Of a stretch of DNA of 38,748 bases, positions 1 to 7,648 are shown in pieces. Position 1 is the first letter of the stretch, and each line of letters starts with the position of its first letter. The notes under the pieces were generated by a model. The model was not told the DNA's origin. It worked only from the letters and a program-made list of their open reading frames with translations, and searched no databases. Both the position numbers and the translations under genes were made by a program. The DNA is from Actinomycetes bacterium. GTDB taxonomy: Bacteria; Actinomycetota; Acidimicrobiia; Acidimicrobiales; Ilumatobacteraceae. Where the stretch lies: positions 1 to 38,748 of the forward strand of contig JANYDH010000214.1 of NCBI GenBank assembly GCA_025359865.1, in the 5' to 3' direction.

Positions 1-21
1 AGGGCCTAATAGTCATTACGT

Positions 22-27
22 TATAAT
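22..27 (+). promoter_or_regulatory. possible -10 box in AT-rich leader
   Basis: TATAAT lies inside a stretch (about 1-100) that is clearly richer in A/T than the rest of the window. It is 150 nt upstream of the first gene. A matching -35 would fall at the window edge and cannot be seen, so this is a weak call. Confidence 0.25.
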
Positions 28-177
28 CTATTAGTATTTGCAGCAATGCCCTTTGAATATGTCAGTGGGAATGGTAATGAATTAGCGGCACTGTGGAAAT
101 CCCACGTTCAATCAACTTCTGCGCGGCACCACTAGTCAGCCCAGCACGCACCAGCCAGTACCCAGAAGGAGATCACC

Positions 178-969
178 ATGTCACCAGTCTCAGGGGTCAT
201 GACCATTCCCGATTCGATGAGCTCGGAAGGGATCGTCGCCCACGTCCGCCGACTCGAAGCACTCGGTCATCGCTCCGTCTGGATCCCCGACATGTTCGGC
301 CGCGAGATCTACATCACGGCCGGCTACATCTTGGCCAACACCGAAACCATCACCGTCGCTTCTGCCGTGGCTCACGTGTACGGGCGCGACCCCATCGCCA
401 GTGCGCAGGCGGGGCGGACACTGTCTGACCTTTACGGCGGCCGGTTCATCCAGGGCCTCGGTGTCTCTCATCCCATCGCGTCAGAAATGCGCCACGTGCC
501 GTGGGAGAACCCGGTCACCAAGACCAGGGACTACGTCACTGCGATGCGTCAGCCGACCCCGTTGTTCAGCTTCGACAAGACCGCGCCGGTGCCGATCTAC
601 ATCGCCGCCCACGGCCCGAAGATGCTTGGCGTCGCGGCCGAGGGGGCCGATGGTGCCAACAGCTACATGCAGACCACCGAACACACCACGGCTGCCGGCC
701 ACCGCGCCGTATCGATCTACCTCCCGTTACCCGCATATCAGCGGCAGTGGGCGGCGCAAGGCTTCACCGAGGCGGATTGGAGCAACGGTGGCAGCGACCG
801 ACTCATCGACACCTACATCGCGTGGGGCGATATCGACACCGTGTTCGAGCGGATGAACGCGCACATCGCTGCTGGCGCGAGTGCGATCGTGCTTGCCGCG
901 CTCAACCCCGATCTGAGTGCACACGATTCGCCGTGGGACCTGGTGGAAGCGGTCGCGCCAGGACCCTGA
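178..969 (+). CDS. F420-dependent LLM-class oxidoreductase
   Basis: Luciferase-like (TIM-barrel) oxidoreductase, 263 aa, of the type that uses coenzyme F420 in actinobacteria; the substrate is unknown. Visible family features are the N-terminal 'LGHRSVWIPDMFGREIY' segment, 'ITVASAVAHVYGRDPIASAQA' (about residues 60-80, split here by family variation), 'GRFIQGLGVSH' and 'PIYIAAHGPKMLGVAAEGADG'. The ATG is preceded by a good ribosome binding site (AGAAGGAG, about 166-173). The region after residue about 172 ('TTEHTTAAGHRA' joined directly to 'VSIYLPLP') seems to lack some 20 residues that relatives carry there, which would be an in-frame deletion; this comparison is from memory. It stands alone, with the PsiE-like gene 64 nt downstream. 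Confidence 0.85.
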   Translation: MSPVSGVMTIPDSMSSEGIVAHVRRLEALGHRSVWIPDMFGREIYITAGYILANTETITVASAVAHVYGRDPIASAQAGRTLSDLYGGRFIQGLGVSHPIASEMRHVPWENPVTKTRDYVTAMRQPTPLFSFDKTAPVPIYIAAHGPKMLGVAAEGADGANSYMQTTEHTTAAGHRAVSIYLPLPAYQRQWAAQGFTEADWSNGGSDRLIDTYIAWGDIDTVFERMNAHIAAGASAIVLAALNPDLSAHDSPWDLVEAVAPGP

Positions 970-1033
970 CCGGCAGTTCAGCCACGCTGGCATGATGTCG
1001 TCGCCAGCCCGGCTGACATGGAAAGATTGGCAC

Positions 1034-1495
1034 ATGAACGCCAGCAAAGAGTCACATCAACCAGAGGTACCGCTCCGGGTCTTGCACCTTGCCGAGGATC
1101 TGATCCACTACCTCGTCGCCATCGCGATGATCTTCCTTGCCGGATACGTGTTGTTCCGATCCGCGGTCGATTTCTTCGACAAAAGCGACTACGCGACCCG
1201 CGTGATCGGAGGGATCAATGGCGTGCTCTTCGTCGTCATTGTGCTCGAATTGCTCACGACCGTGCTCGCCCACTTCCACGACAGCGGATTCCAGTTGACG
1301 CCATTTCTGATCATCGGTGGCATCTCAGCGGTACGGCACATCCTCACCATCGGCGCACAGGAGTCGCTCGGTGAAGAGTCCAATCAGTCGGCCTTCAATC
1401 ATGCTCAGATCGGCCTCGGTGTGAATGCCGGTGTGACCTTGGTGATGGTGGTTGCTCTGGTGCTGATGCATCGCTCCGGGACTGAAGCGAGCTAG
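1034..1495 (+). CDS. PsiE-like (phosphate-starvation-inducible E) membrane protein
   Basis: 153-aa inner-membrane protein resembling the PsiE family (PF06146), whose biochemical role is unknown. Four hydrophobic segments are visible: around 'LVAIAMIFLAGYVLF', 'GINGVLFVVIVLELLTTVL', 'LTPFLIIGGISAVRHIL' and 'GVTLVMVVALVLM'. The central pattern of a Leu/Glu-rich helix followed by 'IGGISAVRHIL' is typical of the family. I start at ATG 1034, after a weak GAAAG site, because upstream in-frame codons (from 917) give a basic, non-conserved extension that overlaps the end of the oxidoreductase. There is no nearby partner gene downstream. Confidence 0.75.
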   Translation: MNASKESHQPEVPLRVLHLAEDLIHYLVAIAMIFLAGYVLFRSAVDFFDKSDYATRVIGGINGVLFVVIVLELLTTVLAHFHDSGFQLTPFLIIGGISAVRHILTIGAQESLGEESNQSAFNHAQIGLGVNAGVTLVMVVALVLMHRSGTEAS

Positions 1496-1555
1496 TGCTG
1501 CACCACACCCGGCCGGCTCGACGTGTTGTTCACTTCCGGATGCCCACTGGTTACA

Positions 1556-1595
1556 GGCAAAATCACCCGACCTTTGGCGTTTGGTTGTCATTGAC
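1556..1595 (+). repeat. half copy of 48-bp dispersed palindrome
   Basis: Matches the left flank and left arm of the copy at 15825-15872: GGCAAAATC, then GACCTTTGGCGTTTGG, then TGTCATTGAC. The right arm is not recognisable, so this copy is truncated or decayed. The other copies are at 10340-10387 (opposite orientation) and 15825-15872. Confidence 0.6.
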
Positions 1596-1762
1596 CTGCT
1601 GTCGCACAATGCCATTTGGTGGCGTGGGGGGTGGGTTGCCGCTGGTCGTCCTACCAGCAAATGCGGATGGTTGTTGCTGAACTCGTGTTTGTGTCGCAGA
1701 AGTCGGCTCGACGTCGTCGACTGACAGCCCGCCCGCCGGGCCTACCCGTTATTGCGGTGCCG

Positions 1763-1809
1763 AGTCGCGTCGAGTTATCGGGGCTGGCGACATGAAAGTC
1801 GACGCGATC
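1763..1809 (-). repeat. degenerate copy of the hairpin repeat found at 21-22 kb
   Basis: AGTCGCGTCGAGTTA is followed about 20 nt later by GTCGACGCGAT, forming the same GTCGCGTCGA/TCGACGCGA stem as the three repeats at 21023-22000, in reverse orientation. Only the hairpin part is recognisable. Confidence 0.45.
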
Positions 1810-1977
1810 CTCCACGCACAGCCGTCGTGGTCGCTGATGCAGACTTCCACCACAACGCGCCTGTCATGTAACGAACGTTGACGCTGAGGCGCGAGCGCAT
1901 GACCGGGGTCGGGATCGAATGCCGCCAACCCCACCCGCATTCGGCGACAGCCTGTTCACAACAACCCGTTGCCACAC

Positions 1978-3747
1978 TCAGCTCTGTGTAATGAGGCGTG
2001 TGTCGATGAGCCGCGCTGGGCTGGTTCCGACGAAACTCGTGCCCATCCACCCGAACAGATCGACCACGACATCGGTCGGACCGTACGTCGATACGCACAC
2101 GTCGCCATCGGTATCGGGGGCGACGATGACGAAGTTCCCGCGGTTGACGCCAGCCGTCAGGTTGAGGCTGGACGTCAACGGGGCACCCGACGCGCACGGG
2201 TACGCCGTGAGGTAGCCACTGCTGCCTGGGTTCACGCCGGTGAGGTTGAGCAGCACTCCTGTTGCATTGTCGGCAATCCCGTGCACGCCGCGAACATGCA
2301 ACCGCAACGCTTCGTGGGCATCGAGCCGGTGGGACGGAGCGACCCGGGTATCAGCGAGTCGAACGGGGTCGACCAGGCCCATCTCGGCCGACTGGTCGAA
2401 CGCTCCGGCGACGTCGACGATGAGGTGCGTAGCCACGTTCGACGTGACACAGATCGAACCAGACGGACCGGGCGCCACGATCGCCAGGTTCGGCACCGTG
2501 GCACCGGCGGCGAAGTTGAGATTCGAGGTGTTGCTCGGCACGCTGCCGCATGGTTGCACCGTCGCGAACCCGCTGGCGACAGGCCCGACCGCCGTAACGG
2601 TGACGGCCACAGCCTGTGCATCGGCCGGGATTCCATGTACGCCCAGAACCGGTACCACGAGCGGTATGCCAGCGGGCTGGAGGAATCCTTGGTCGCGGGT
2701 GTCGATCAGCCGCTGGGGCGCCACCGGAATGAAGCCGGCCCCAACCGGGAACGTTCCGGTGATGTCGACGACCAGATGGGTCGCTTCGTTTCCGACTACG
2801 CAGATTGAGCCGTCGGGGGCGACTGGTACGATCGCGGCGGCCGCCACGACCTGAGCTTGCTCGAAGGTCGCGCTGGCGACAAGTGGGAGCGAGACCGAGC
2901 ACGGATATGCCGTGAGGAATCCAGCGGCTCGCGGATCGACGACGGTCAAGTTGACGGCCACCGCTGCCGGGTTGACACCTGCCCCGGCCTGACCGGTGGC
3001 CGAGTCCGACGTGACCGACATCTTCGTCACGACTCCTGCGAGAGGGCGGTTCTCGGTTTCCATCACCGTGTTGGCGATGAGTTGGCTGTAGAGCGCGGCG
3101 CCGGTGCGGTTGAGGTGGATCGCGTCGTAGGTGAGACCAGGCTGGTCGGCGATTGCGGCCCAGTCGATGAGGCTCAGGTCTGGGTGGCGGGTGAGGGCCT
3201 CGCGGAGATGGCGGTTCACTTCTGGGAAGTACCAGTAGTACGGCTGGACTTCGCGCCACGCGCTCGCCGAGATGAACTCGGGCTTCACTTCGCGCAACGT
3301 GACCCAGTAGATCCGCTTCACCCCGGCTTCGCGGAGCGTAGCGATCATCAAATCGACCGAGCGATCGAATCGGGCGGGATCCCAATACGGGTAGTTGTGG
3401 CCCCCGCCGACCACCGCGACATCGCCGAACACCCACGGGGTGGTGGCCATGCGCGTCCGCACATGCTTGGACACGAGTTGCTCGACGAACAGCGCGGGTG
3501 TGCCGTCGACGGTGACCTGCCAGTCGGGTGGGAACGCGCCGGCGAGGGTGTCCTTCGCTCCGAGACCGACCGACTCGGTGACGAAGTAGACCCGCTTGTT
3601 GGGCGGAGCGATCTGTGGCCGGGTCGGTGTCGCCGGTCGGGTCGGTGATTCGGCGCGGGCGCTCATCGGCGGCGCGGCCGACGAGAGCATGGTGGCGACC
3701 AGGATGGTCACTACCAACGCCAATTTCGGTCGTGGCCGAAGAGTCAT
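1978..3747 (-). CDS. secreted SGNH-like hydrolase with C-terminal beta repeats
   Basis: 589-aa exported protein. Residues about 8-31 form a signal peptide or anchor ending near 'MSARAES'. Residues about 50-230 are an SGNH/GDSL-type hydrolase-like domain: a block I serine in 'VTESVG' (S59) and a catalytic-type D208-x-x-H211 in 'TYDAIHLN'. Block I is atypical because GDS is replaced by TES. The rest is three repeats of about 90-100 residues, each with 'NLTxVxPxxxGFLTAYPC', a 'G(S/D)ICV' strand, 'THLIVDxxGxF' and a closing 'RLIDTR' motif, seen in many secreted acidimicrobial proteins. ATG 3747 overlaps the stop of the upstream SGNH gene (ATGA, 3744-3747), so the two are translationally coupled. 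A role in de-acylation or acylation of surface glycans is inferred from the divergent acyltransferase. Confidence 0.75.
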   Translation of the reverse strand: MTLRPRPKLALVVTILVATMLSSAAPPMSARAESPTRPATPTRPQIAPPNKRVYFVTESVGLGAKDTLAGAFPPDWQVTVDGTPALFVEQLVSKHVRTRMATTPWVFGDVAVVGGGHNYPYWDPARFDRSVDLMIATLREAGVKRIYWVTLREVKPEFISASAWREVQPYYWYFPEVNRHLREALTRHPDLSLIDWAAIADQPGLTYDAIHLNRTGAALYSQLIANTVMETENRPLAGVVTKMSVTSDSATGQAGAGVNPAAVAVNLTVVDPRAAGFLTAYPCSVSLPLVASATFEQAQVVAAAAIVPVAPDGSICVVGNEATHLVVDITGTFPVGAGFIPVAPQRLIDTRDQGFLQPAGIPLVVPVLGVHGIPADAQAVAVTVTAVGPVASGFATVQPCGSVPSNTSNLNFAAGATVPNLAIVAPGPSGSICVTSNVATHLIVDVAGAFDQSAEMGLVDPVRLADTRVAPSHRLDAHEALRLHVRGVHGIADNATGVLLNLTGVNPGSSGYLTAYPCASGAPLTSSLNLTAGVNRGNFVIVAPDTDGDVCVSTYGPTDVVVDLFGWMGTSFVGTSPARLIDTRLITQS

Positions 3748-5561
3748 GGGATCCACCATCCAGTCGTATCGAACACGACCCCGGTCGCTATCGAACTGAG
3801 TACGCACATCGTGCCGCCTGTCGCCAGGCCGACGGTCACGGTGTTGGCAACGATGCCGCCACCCGACCCGTTGACACTGGCCGTCGTGGGCCGGTCGCCA
3901 CATCCGAAGGCTGCAAGAAAGCCTGCCGTGGCCGGCGACACGATGGTGAGCGTCCCGCTCACGGCGCGTGCCTCGGGTGGTGCCACCCGAATATCAACGG
4001 TCTGTCCGGCACCCTGGATCGGCGTCCACCCACCGGTGCCGTCGCGGGTGTCGTAGACCCGTGTCGGCGTCACCGCTACGAACGCGAGATCTCCGGTGGC
4101 TGAGAACGTACCCGTGAGATCGATGATCACGTCGACGGCCACGTTCGCGTAGACACAGACCGAACCGTCGCCGCCGACCGGCACGAACGCGGCGCCGGAG
4201 ATCGTCTCATTCGCGCCGAACGTCACGGTTGCGGCGTTGGGTCGGGCGGCCCCGCAGGGGTAGGCCGTGATGAACCCCGCCGCGCCCGACCCGGTGACGG
4301 CGAGGTTGAGCGCCACGGCGCTTGCGCCTGCGGGCATCGGGACGCGCATCTCCTGCAGGCGACCGCTCGTCCTGGTGTCGAGCAGCCGGGCCGGGACAGT
4401 TGGTGTCAACCGTTGACCTTCTGCGACGAATCCGCCCTGCAGGTCGACCACGACATCCGCAGCCGCTGAGGAGTAGATGCACAATCGGCGGTCGGCGGAG
4501 ATCGTCAACACCGACATCGCGCTGCGCGAGACACCTGCGACGTAGTTGCCGCTCGAGGTGAGTGGGCGTGTCGGCCCGCAGGCGAACCCGGTGAGGAAGC
4601 CGGCACCGCCGGGATCGACGCTCGTGATGTTGACCGCGACCGACGAGGTACCCACCGGAACGAATGTGGACAGGTCGACCTCGACGGTACCTCCGGCGGC
4701 GAGTCGTCCTGCGTTGAGTGCGCGTGTATCGAGCACGCGTGTCGGCCCGATCGGGATGTACTCGGCGCTCGGCGCAAGACCGGCAGGCAACGAAGCATCG
4801 GTTCCGGTGTGCCGACCGACTGCGAGTTGGCGTGTGGCGTCGGCGGCCATGAGAACAGAGCGGCGCCGATAGGACGTACTTTCCGGAAGGTGGATCATGT
4901 CCCACGAGAGCGGGATTCCTTCGGCGGTGCGCGCCGCCGGCCAGTCCCACACTCGCAGGTTGCCGCGCTCGGCTGCGACCAGTTCGAGCGCGCCGTTGTA
5001 GGCGTCTGCTTCGCTCTGCAGATACGGGAACCGGGTGATCTTGCTCCACCACACCGTGTGTCCAGGGCCGATCGCATCGAGGACGTAGCGGATCGTGCCG
5101 GCGTTACAGGCGAGGTCTGCTTTGCAGAACCCGACATCGTTGTTGCCCAGGTTGACCATCACGTTGGGAGCGTCCCAGCCAGCTGCTCGCCACCACTTGA
5201 TGTAGTTGGCCACCGAGAAGGTGCTGCCTGCCGGTTGGAAGTTGCCCGCCGTGTATCCCAGCCCGGCCCGGTACCGCACCGGCCCCCAACCCGATCGGTT
5301 CAACAACTCGGCCAACGTCGGCTCGATCGCCGCGCCCACGAGCACCGAGTCGCCGATCACGGTGATCGCTCCCAGCGGACCCGCCGTCGGGATGTCGATC
5401 TGCACCTCGCTGCTGATTGCAGCAACGGGGGTTGCTGGAGCGAGCACAACGAGACCGGACGCGCTCACCAGCACGGCAACGCCCACTCGACCCCACCCGT
5501 TCAGCCAGCGGCGTCCAACGATGTGCACGCGAGTGAACTTAGCGGTCGGCCTCGGCGTCAT
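3744..5561 (-). CDS. secreted SGNH hydrolase with C-terminal beta repeats
   Basis: 605-aa exported protein. A basic N-terminus followed by a hydrophobic stretch (about residues 24-49, ending in AATPVAA-like sequence) serves as signal or anchor. Residues about 65-245 form an SGNH hydrolase: 'VIGDSV' (S72, block I), 'NLGNNDVG' (N140/N141, block III) and 'SWDMIHLP' (D221-x-x-H224, block V). Three repeats ending in 'RVLDTR', 'RLLDTR' and 'RVYDTR' follow and are homologous to those of the downstream gene. It is first in a two-gene operon (4-nt overlap). Its ATG is only 13 bp from the start of the divergent acyltransferase, so its promoter must lie inside that gene or be very compact. The in-frame extension upstream of 5561 is antisense to the acyltransferase and was rejected. 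Confidence 0.8.
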   Translation of the reverse strand: MTPRPTAKFTRVHIVGRRWLNGWGRVGVAVLVSASGLVVLAPATPVAAISSEVQIDIPTAGPLGAITVIGDSVLVGAAIEPTLAELLNRSGWGPVRYRAGLGYTAGNFQPAGSTFSVANYIKWWRAAGWDAPNVMVNLGNNDVGFCKADLACNAGTIRYVLDAIGPGHTVWWSKITRFPYLQSEADAYNGALELVAAERGNLRVWDWPAARTAEGIPLSWDMIHLPESTSYRRRSVLMAADATRQLAVGRHTGTDASLPAGLAPSAEYIPIGPTRVLDTRALNAGRLAAGGTVEVDLSTFVPVGTSSVAVNITSVDPGGAGFLTGFACGPTRPLTSSGNYVAGVSRSAMSVLTISADRRLCIYSSAAADVVVDLQGGFVAEGQRLTPTVPARLLDTRTSGRLQEMRVPMPAGASAVALNLAVTGSGAAGFITAYPCGAARPNAATVTFGANETISGAAFVPVGGDGSVCVYANVAVDVIIDLTGTFSATGDLAFVAVTPTRVYDTRDGTGGWTPIQGAGQTVDIRVAPPEARAVSGTLTIVSPATAGFLAAFGCGDRPTTASVNGSGGGIVANTVTVGLATGGTMCVLSSIATGVVFDTTGWWIP

Positions 5562-5566
5562 AGGAT
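5561..5566 (+). promoter_or_regulatory. leaderless -10 box for the acyltransferase
   Basis: TAGGAT ends 8 nt before ATG 5575. This TANNNT box with 6-8 nt spacing and no Shine-Dalgarno sequence recurs at many starts in this window. Confidence 0.5.
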
Positions 5567-5574
5567 CTTCAGCG

Positions 5575-7626
5575 ATGACTCGGCAGGCGATTGCATACCA
5601 GCCTGCCCTCGACGGTGTTCGGGCACTGGCGGTACTGGCGGTGCTGGTGTTCCACGGCGGGTTCTCCCGGTTCTCCGGCGGATATCTCGGTGTGTCGGTG
5701 TTCTTCACGATGTCAGGCTTCCTGATCACGAGTTTGATGCTCGCAGAGCACGAGACGCAGGGGCGCGTCGCCGTAGGCGCGTTCTACGCCCGTCGGGCAA
5801 AACGTCTGCTCCCCGCGAGCCTGCTGTGTCTTGCCGCGATCGCACTGCTCGATGCCACCACGCGGCTCCTCGTCGGTGCCGAGGCATTGCGCCGCGATCT
5901 GCTGGGAAGCCTGTTCCAGGTGGCCAACTGGGTGTCGCTCGCCGGTCACGACTCGTACCGACACCTGCTCGCTCGGTCGGCAGGGCAGGTGTCGCCCGTC
6001 GAGCATTACTGGTCGCTGGCGATCGAGGAGCAGTTCTACTGGCTGTGGCCGCTGATGTTCATTGGCCTCTTCCGATTGGTGCGTTCGCGACGTGCCGCGA
6101 CCGTCGTTGTCGCGGTGGCGACCGGATCGTTCGGTGTCGCTGCGCCAGTCATCGCCGCGGTGTGGGGCCCGGATGCGGCGTATTGGGCCACGCCGGCGCG
6201 GGCAGCCGAGATCCTCACCGGCGTGCTCGCTGCGTTCGTCGTTCACGGTCGGAAACTTCCACAGCGTGTGGGGCTGGCGGCTCCCGTAGGTCTGGCCGTG
6301 CTCGCCGTCGCGATCGTGACCTTCCCCGCCGATAGCGGGCCGGCGTACCACGGTGCACTGCCGCTCGTGGGTCTGGTCAGTGCAGCGCTGATCGTCGGGC
6401 TCCAGGTACCCGGCAGGACCCGGTCGCTGTTGTCGACCGCTGCGTTGGTGTGGGTCGGGCGGATCAGCTACGGAGTGTACCTGCTCCATTGGCCCGTCTA
6501 CGTCGTGCTCGACGAGCGACGCACGGGCTTCGGTCGCCCAGCACTGTTCGCGCTCCGCATCGCTGTCACCTTTGTCATCGCTGTGGCGAGCTACTACCTC
6601 ATCGAGCGGCCGATCCGCTCCGGCCTCTCGTGGAAGCCGGTCCGTGTGGGGATGCTGGCGTTCGGCGCTTCGACGGCAGTACTTGTCGGCATCGTCGTCT
6701 CGGTCGCCCCGGGTCGTGGGAGCTACTGGCGCACATCTGGTGTTGCGGACGCTGCGGCGATCGAGACAGTCCCAGCCGGAACGTTGGCCCCACTCGTCAG
6801 GTCCAGTGCCACCGTCGCCACGGCGTCTGGCCGTACCGTCGCGTCCGACGTAACGGAGACGGATTCGACCGCGGCGCTCGATCCGAGCCCGGTCGCGGCC
6901 CCGAGTAGTACGACGCAGGCGCAGCGCCGGCCGTTGTCGCGCCCGATGCGGGTAGTCGTCGCGGGCGACTCGACGGCGGAGGCGACCGGCATGGGCTTGG
7001 CGCAGTGGGCCGTCGAACACCCAGAGCTCGCGCAGGTCACCATGCTCACCGCGCCGGGATGCGGGTTCTTGCGCGGCGGCACGCTCGACGTAGGCGGATG
7101 GACCGAGTACGAGCCCCGGTGCGCCAGCTGGCTGAACATCGACCTGCCCGGCGAGACGGCCGATCTGCAGCCAGACGTGGTGATGATGATGACGACGTCG
7201 TGGGATGTGCTCGATCGGCGCTGGCCTGGCGATGCGCCGCTCGCGACGCTCACGCCACTCGATCAGAACTACGCGCTACGACTGTTCGCCGACTTCACCG
7301 ACATCACCGATCGGCTGCTCGCCGCCGGCGCCGCGCACGTGGTGTGGGTCCGTGAGCCGGTACCGCAGCCGCTGTGGGGTTTTGGGGGTCCGCAGGTGCA
7401 GTCCGACCCCGCCCGGCACCGGGTGATCGCCGACACGATCGACGCAGTCGTGGCGGCACACGACGGCAGCGTGTCGGTCGTCGATCTCCCCACGTGGCTC
7501 GCCAGCTCAGGGTTGCTGAATGATCACGACGCACGGCCTGACGGTGTGCACTGGACGCCCAAGGCAGCGGCGCGCATCGCCCGCGAGTTTCTCGGTGAAC
7601 GTCTGTTACGTGCGGCGCTCGGGTGA
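5575..7626 (+). CDS. OafA-type membrane acyltransferase fused to SGNH domain
   Basis: 683-aa integral membrane O-acyltransferase (acyltransferase 3 family) with a C-terminal periplasmic SGNH domain, the architecture of enzymes that O-acylate lipopolysaccharide or peptidoglycan sugars. N-terminal 'YQPALDGVRALAVLAVLVFHGG' carries the family R and H27; 'VEHYWSLAIEEQFYWLWP' (about 140) is the second signature, and about ten hydrophobic helices run to residue 385. A Ser/Thr/Ala-rich linker leads to 'VVVAGDSTAEA' (block I Ser, about 463) and 'DGVHWTPKA' (catalytic D-x-x-H type, near 660). The start is fixed by the leaderless box at 5561. It diverges from the two secreted SGNH genes, suggesting joint action on a cell-surface glycan. 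Confidence 0.88.
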   Translation: MTRQAIAYQPALDGVRALAVLAVLVFHGGFSRFSGGYLGVSVFFTMSGFLITSLMLAEHETQGRVAVGAFYARRAKRLLPASLLCLAAIALLDATTRLLVGAEALRRDLLGSLFQVANWVSLAGHDSYRHLLARSAGQVSPVEHYWSLAIEEQFYWLWPLMFIGLFRLVRSRRAATVVVAVATGSFGVAAPVIAAVWGPDAAYWATPARAAEILTGVLAAFVVHGRKLPQRVGLAAPVGLAVLAVAIVTFPADSGPAYHGALPLVGLVSAALIVGLQVPGRTRSLLSTAALVWVGRISYGVYLLHWPVYVVLDERRTGFGRPALFALRIAVTFVIAVASYYLIERPIRSGLSWKPVRVGMLAFGASTAVLVGIVVSVAPGRGSYWRTSGVADAAAIETVPAGTLAPLVRSSATVATASGRTVASDVTETDSTAALDPSPVAAPSSTTQAQRRPLSRPMRVVVAGDSTAEATGMGLAQWAVEHPELAQVTMLTAPGCGFLRGGTLDVGGWTEYEPRCASWLNIDLPGETADLQPDVVMMMTTSWDVLDRRWPGDAPLATLTPLDQNYALRLFADFTDITDRLLAAGAAHVVWVREPVPQPLWGFGGPQVQSDPARHRVIADTIDAVVAAHDGSVSVVDLPTWLASSGLLNDHDARPDGVHWTPKAAARIAREFLGERLLRAALG

Positions 7627-7648
7627 GACAAGACCAAGACGGCGGGGC

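Larger units (their letters stand above)
1498..1977. other. gap without a convincing gene
   Basis: Convergent space between the PsiE-like gene and the SGNH gene on the other strand. It holds a half copy of the dispersed palindrome (1556-1595) and a hairpin with the same stem as the 21-22 kb repeats (1763-1809). Short open frames here show no family resemblance. Confidence 0.6.

Noticed and set aside
1-110. Mobile element end or attachment site in the AT-rich leader
   Set aside because: No inverted repeat, integrase or tRNA is visible; base composition alone is not enough.
4809-6335. Plus-strand open frame (508 codons) over the SGNH gene and acyltransferase start
   Set aside because: Overlaps two convincing genes in other frames and shows no domains.
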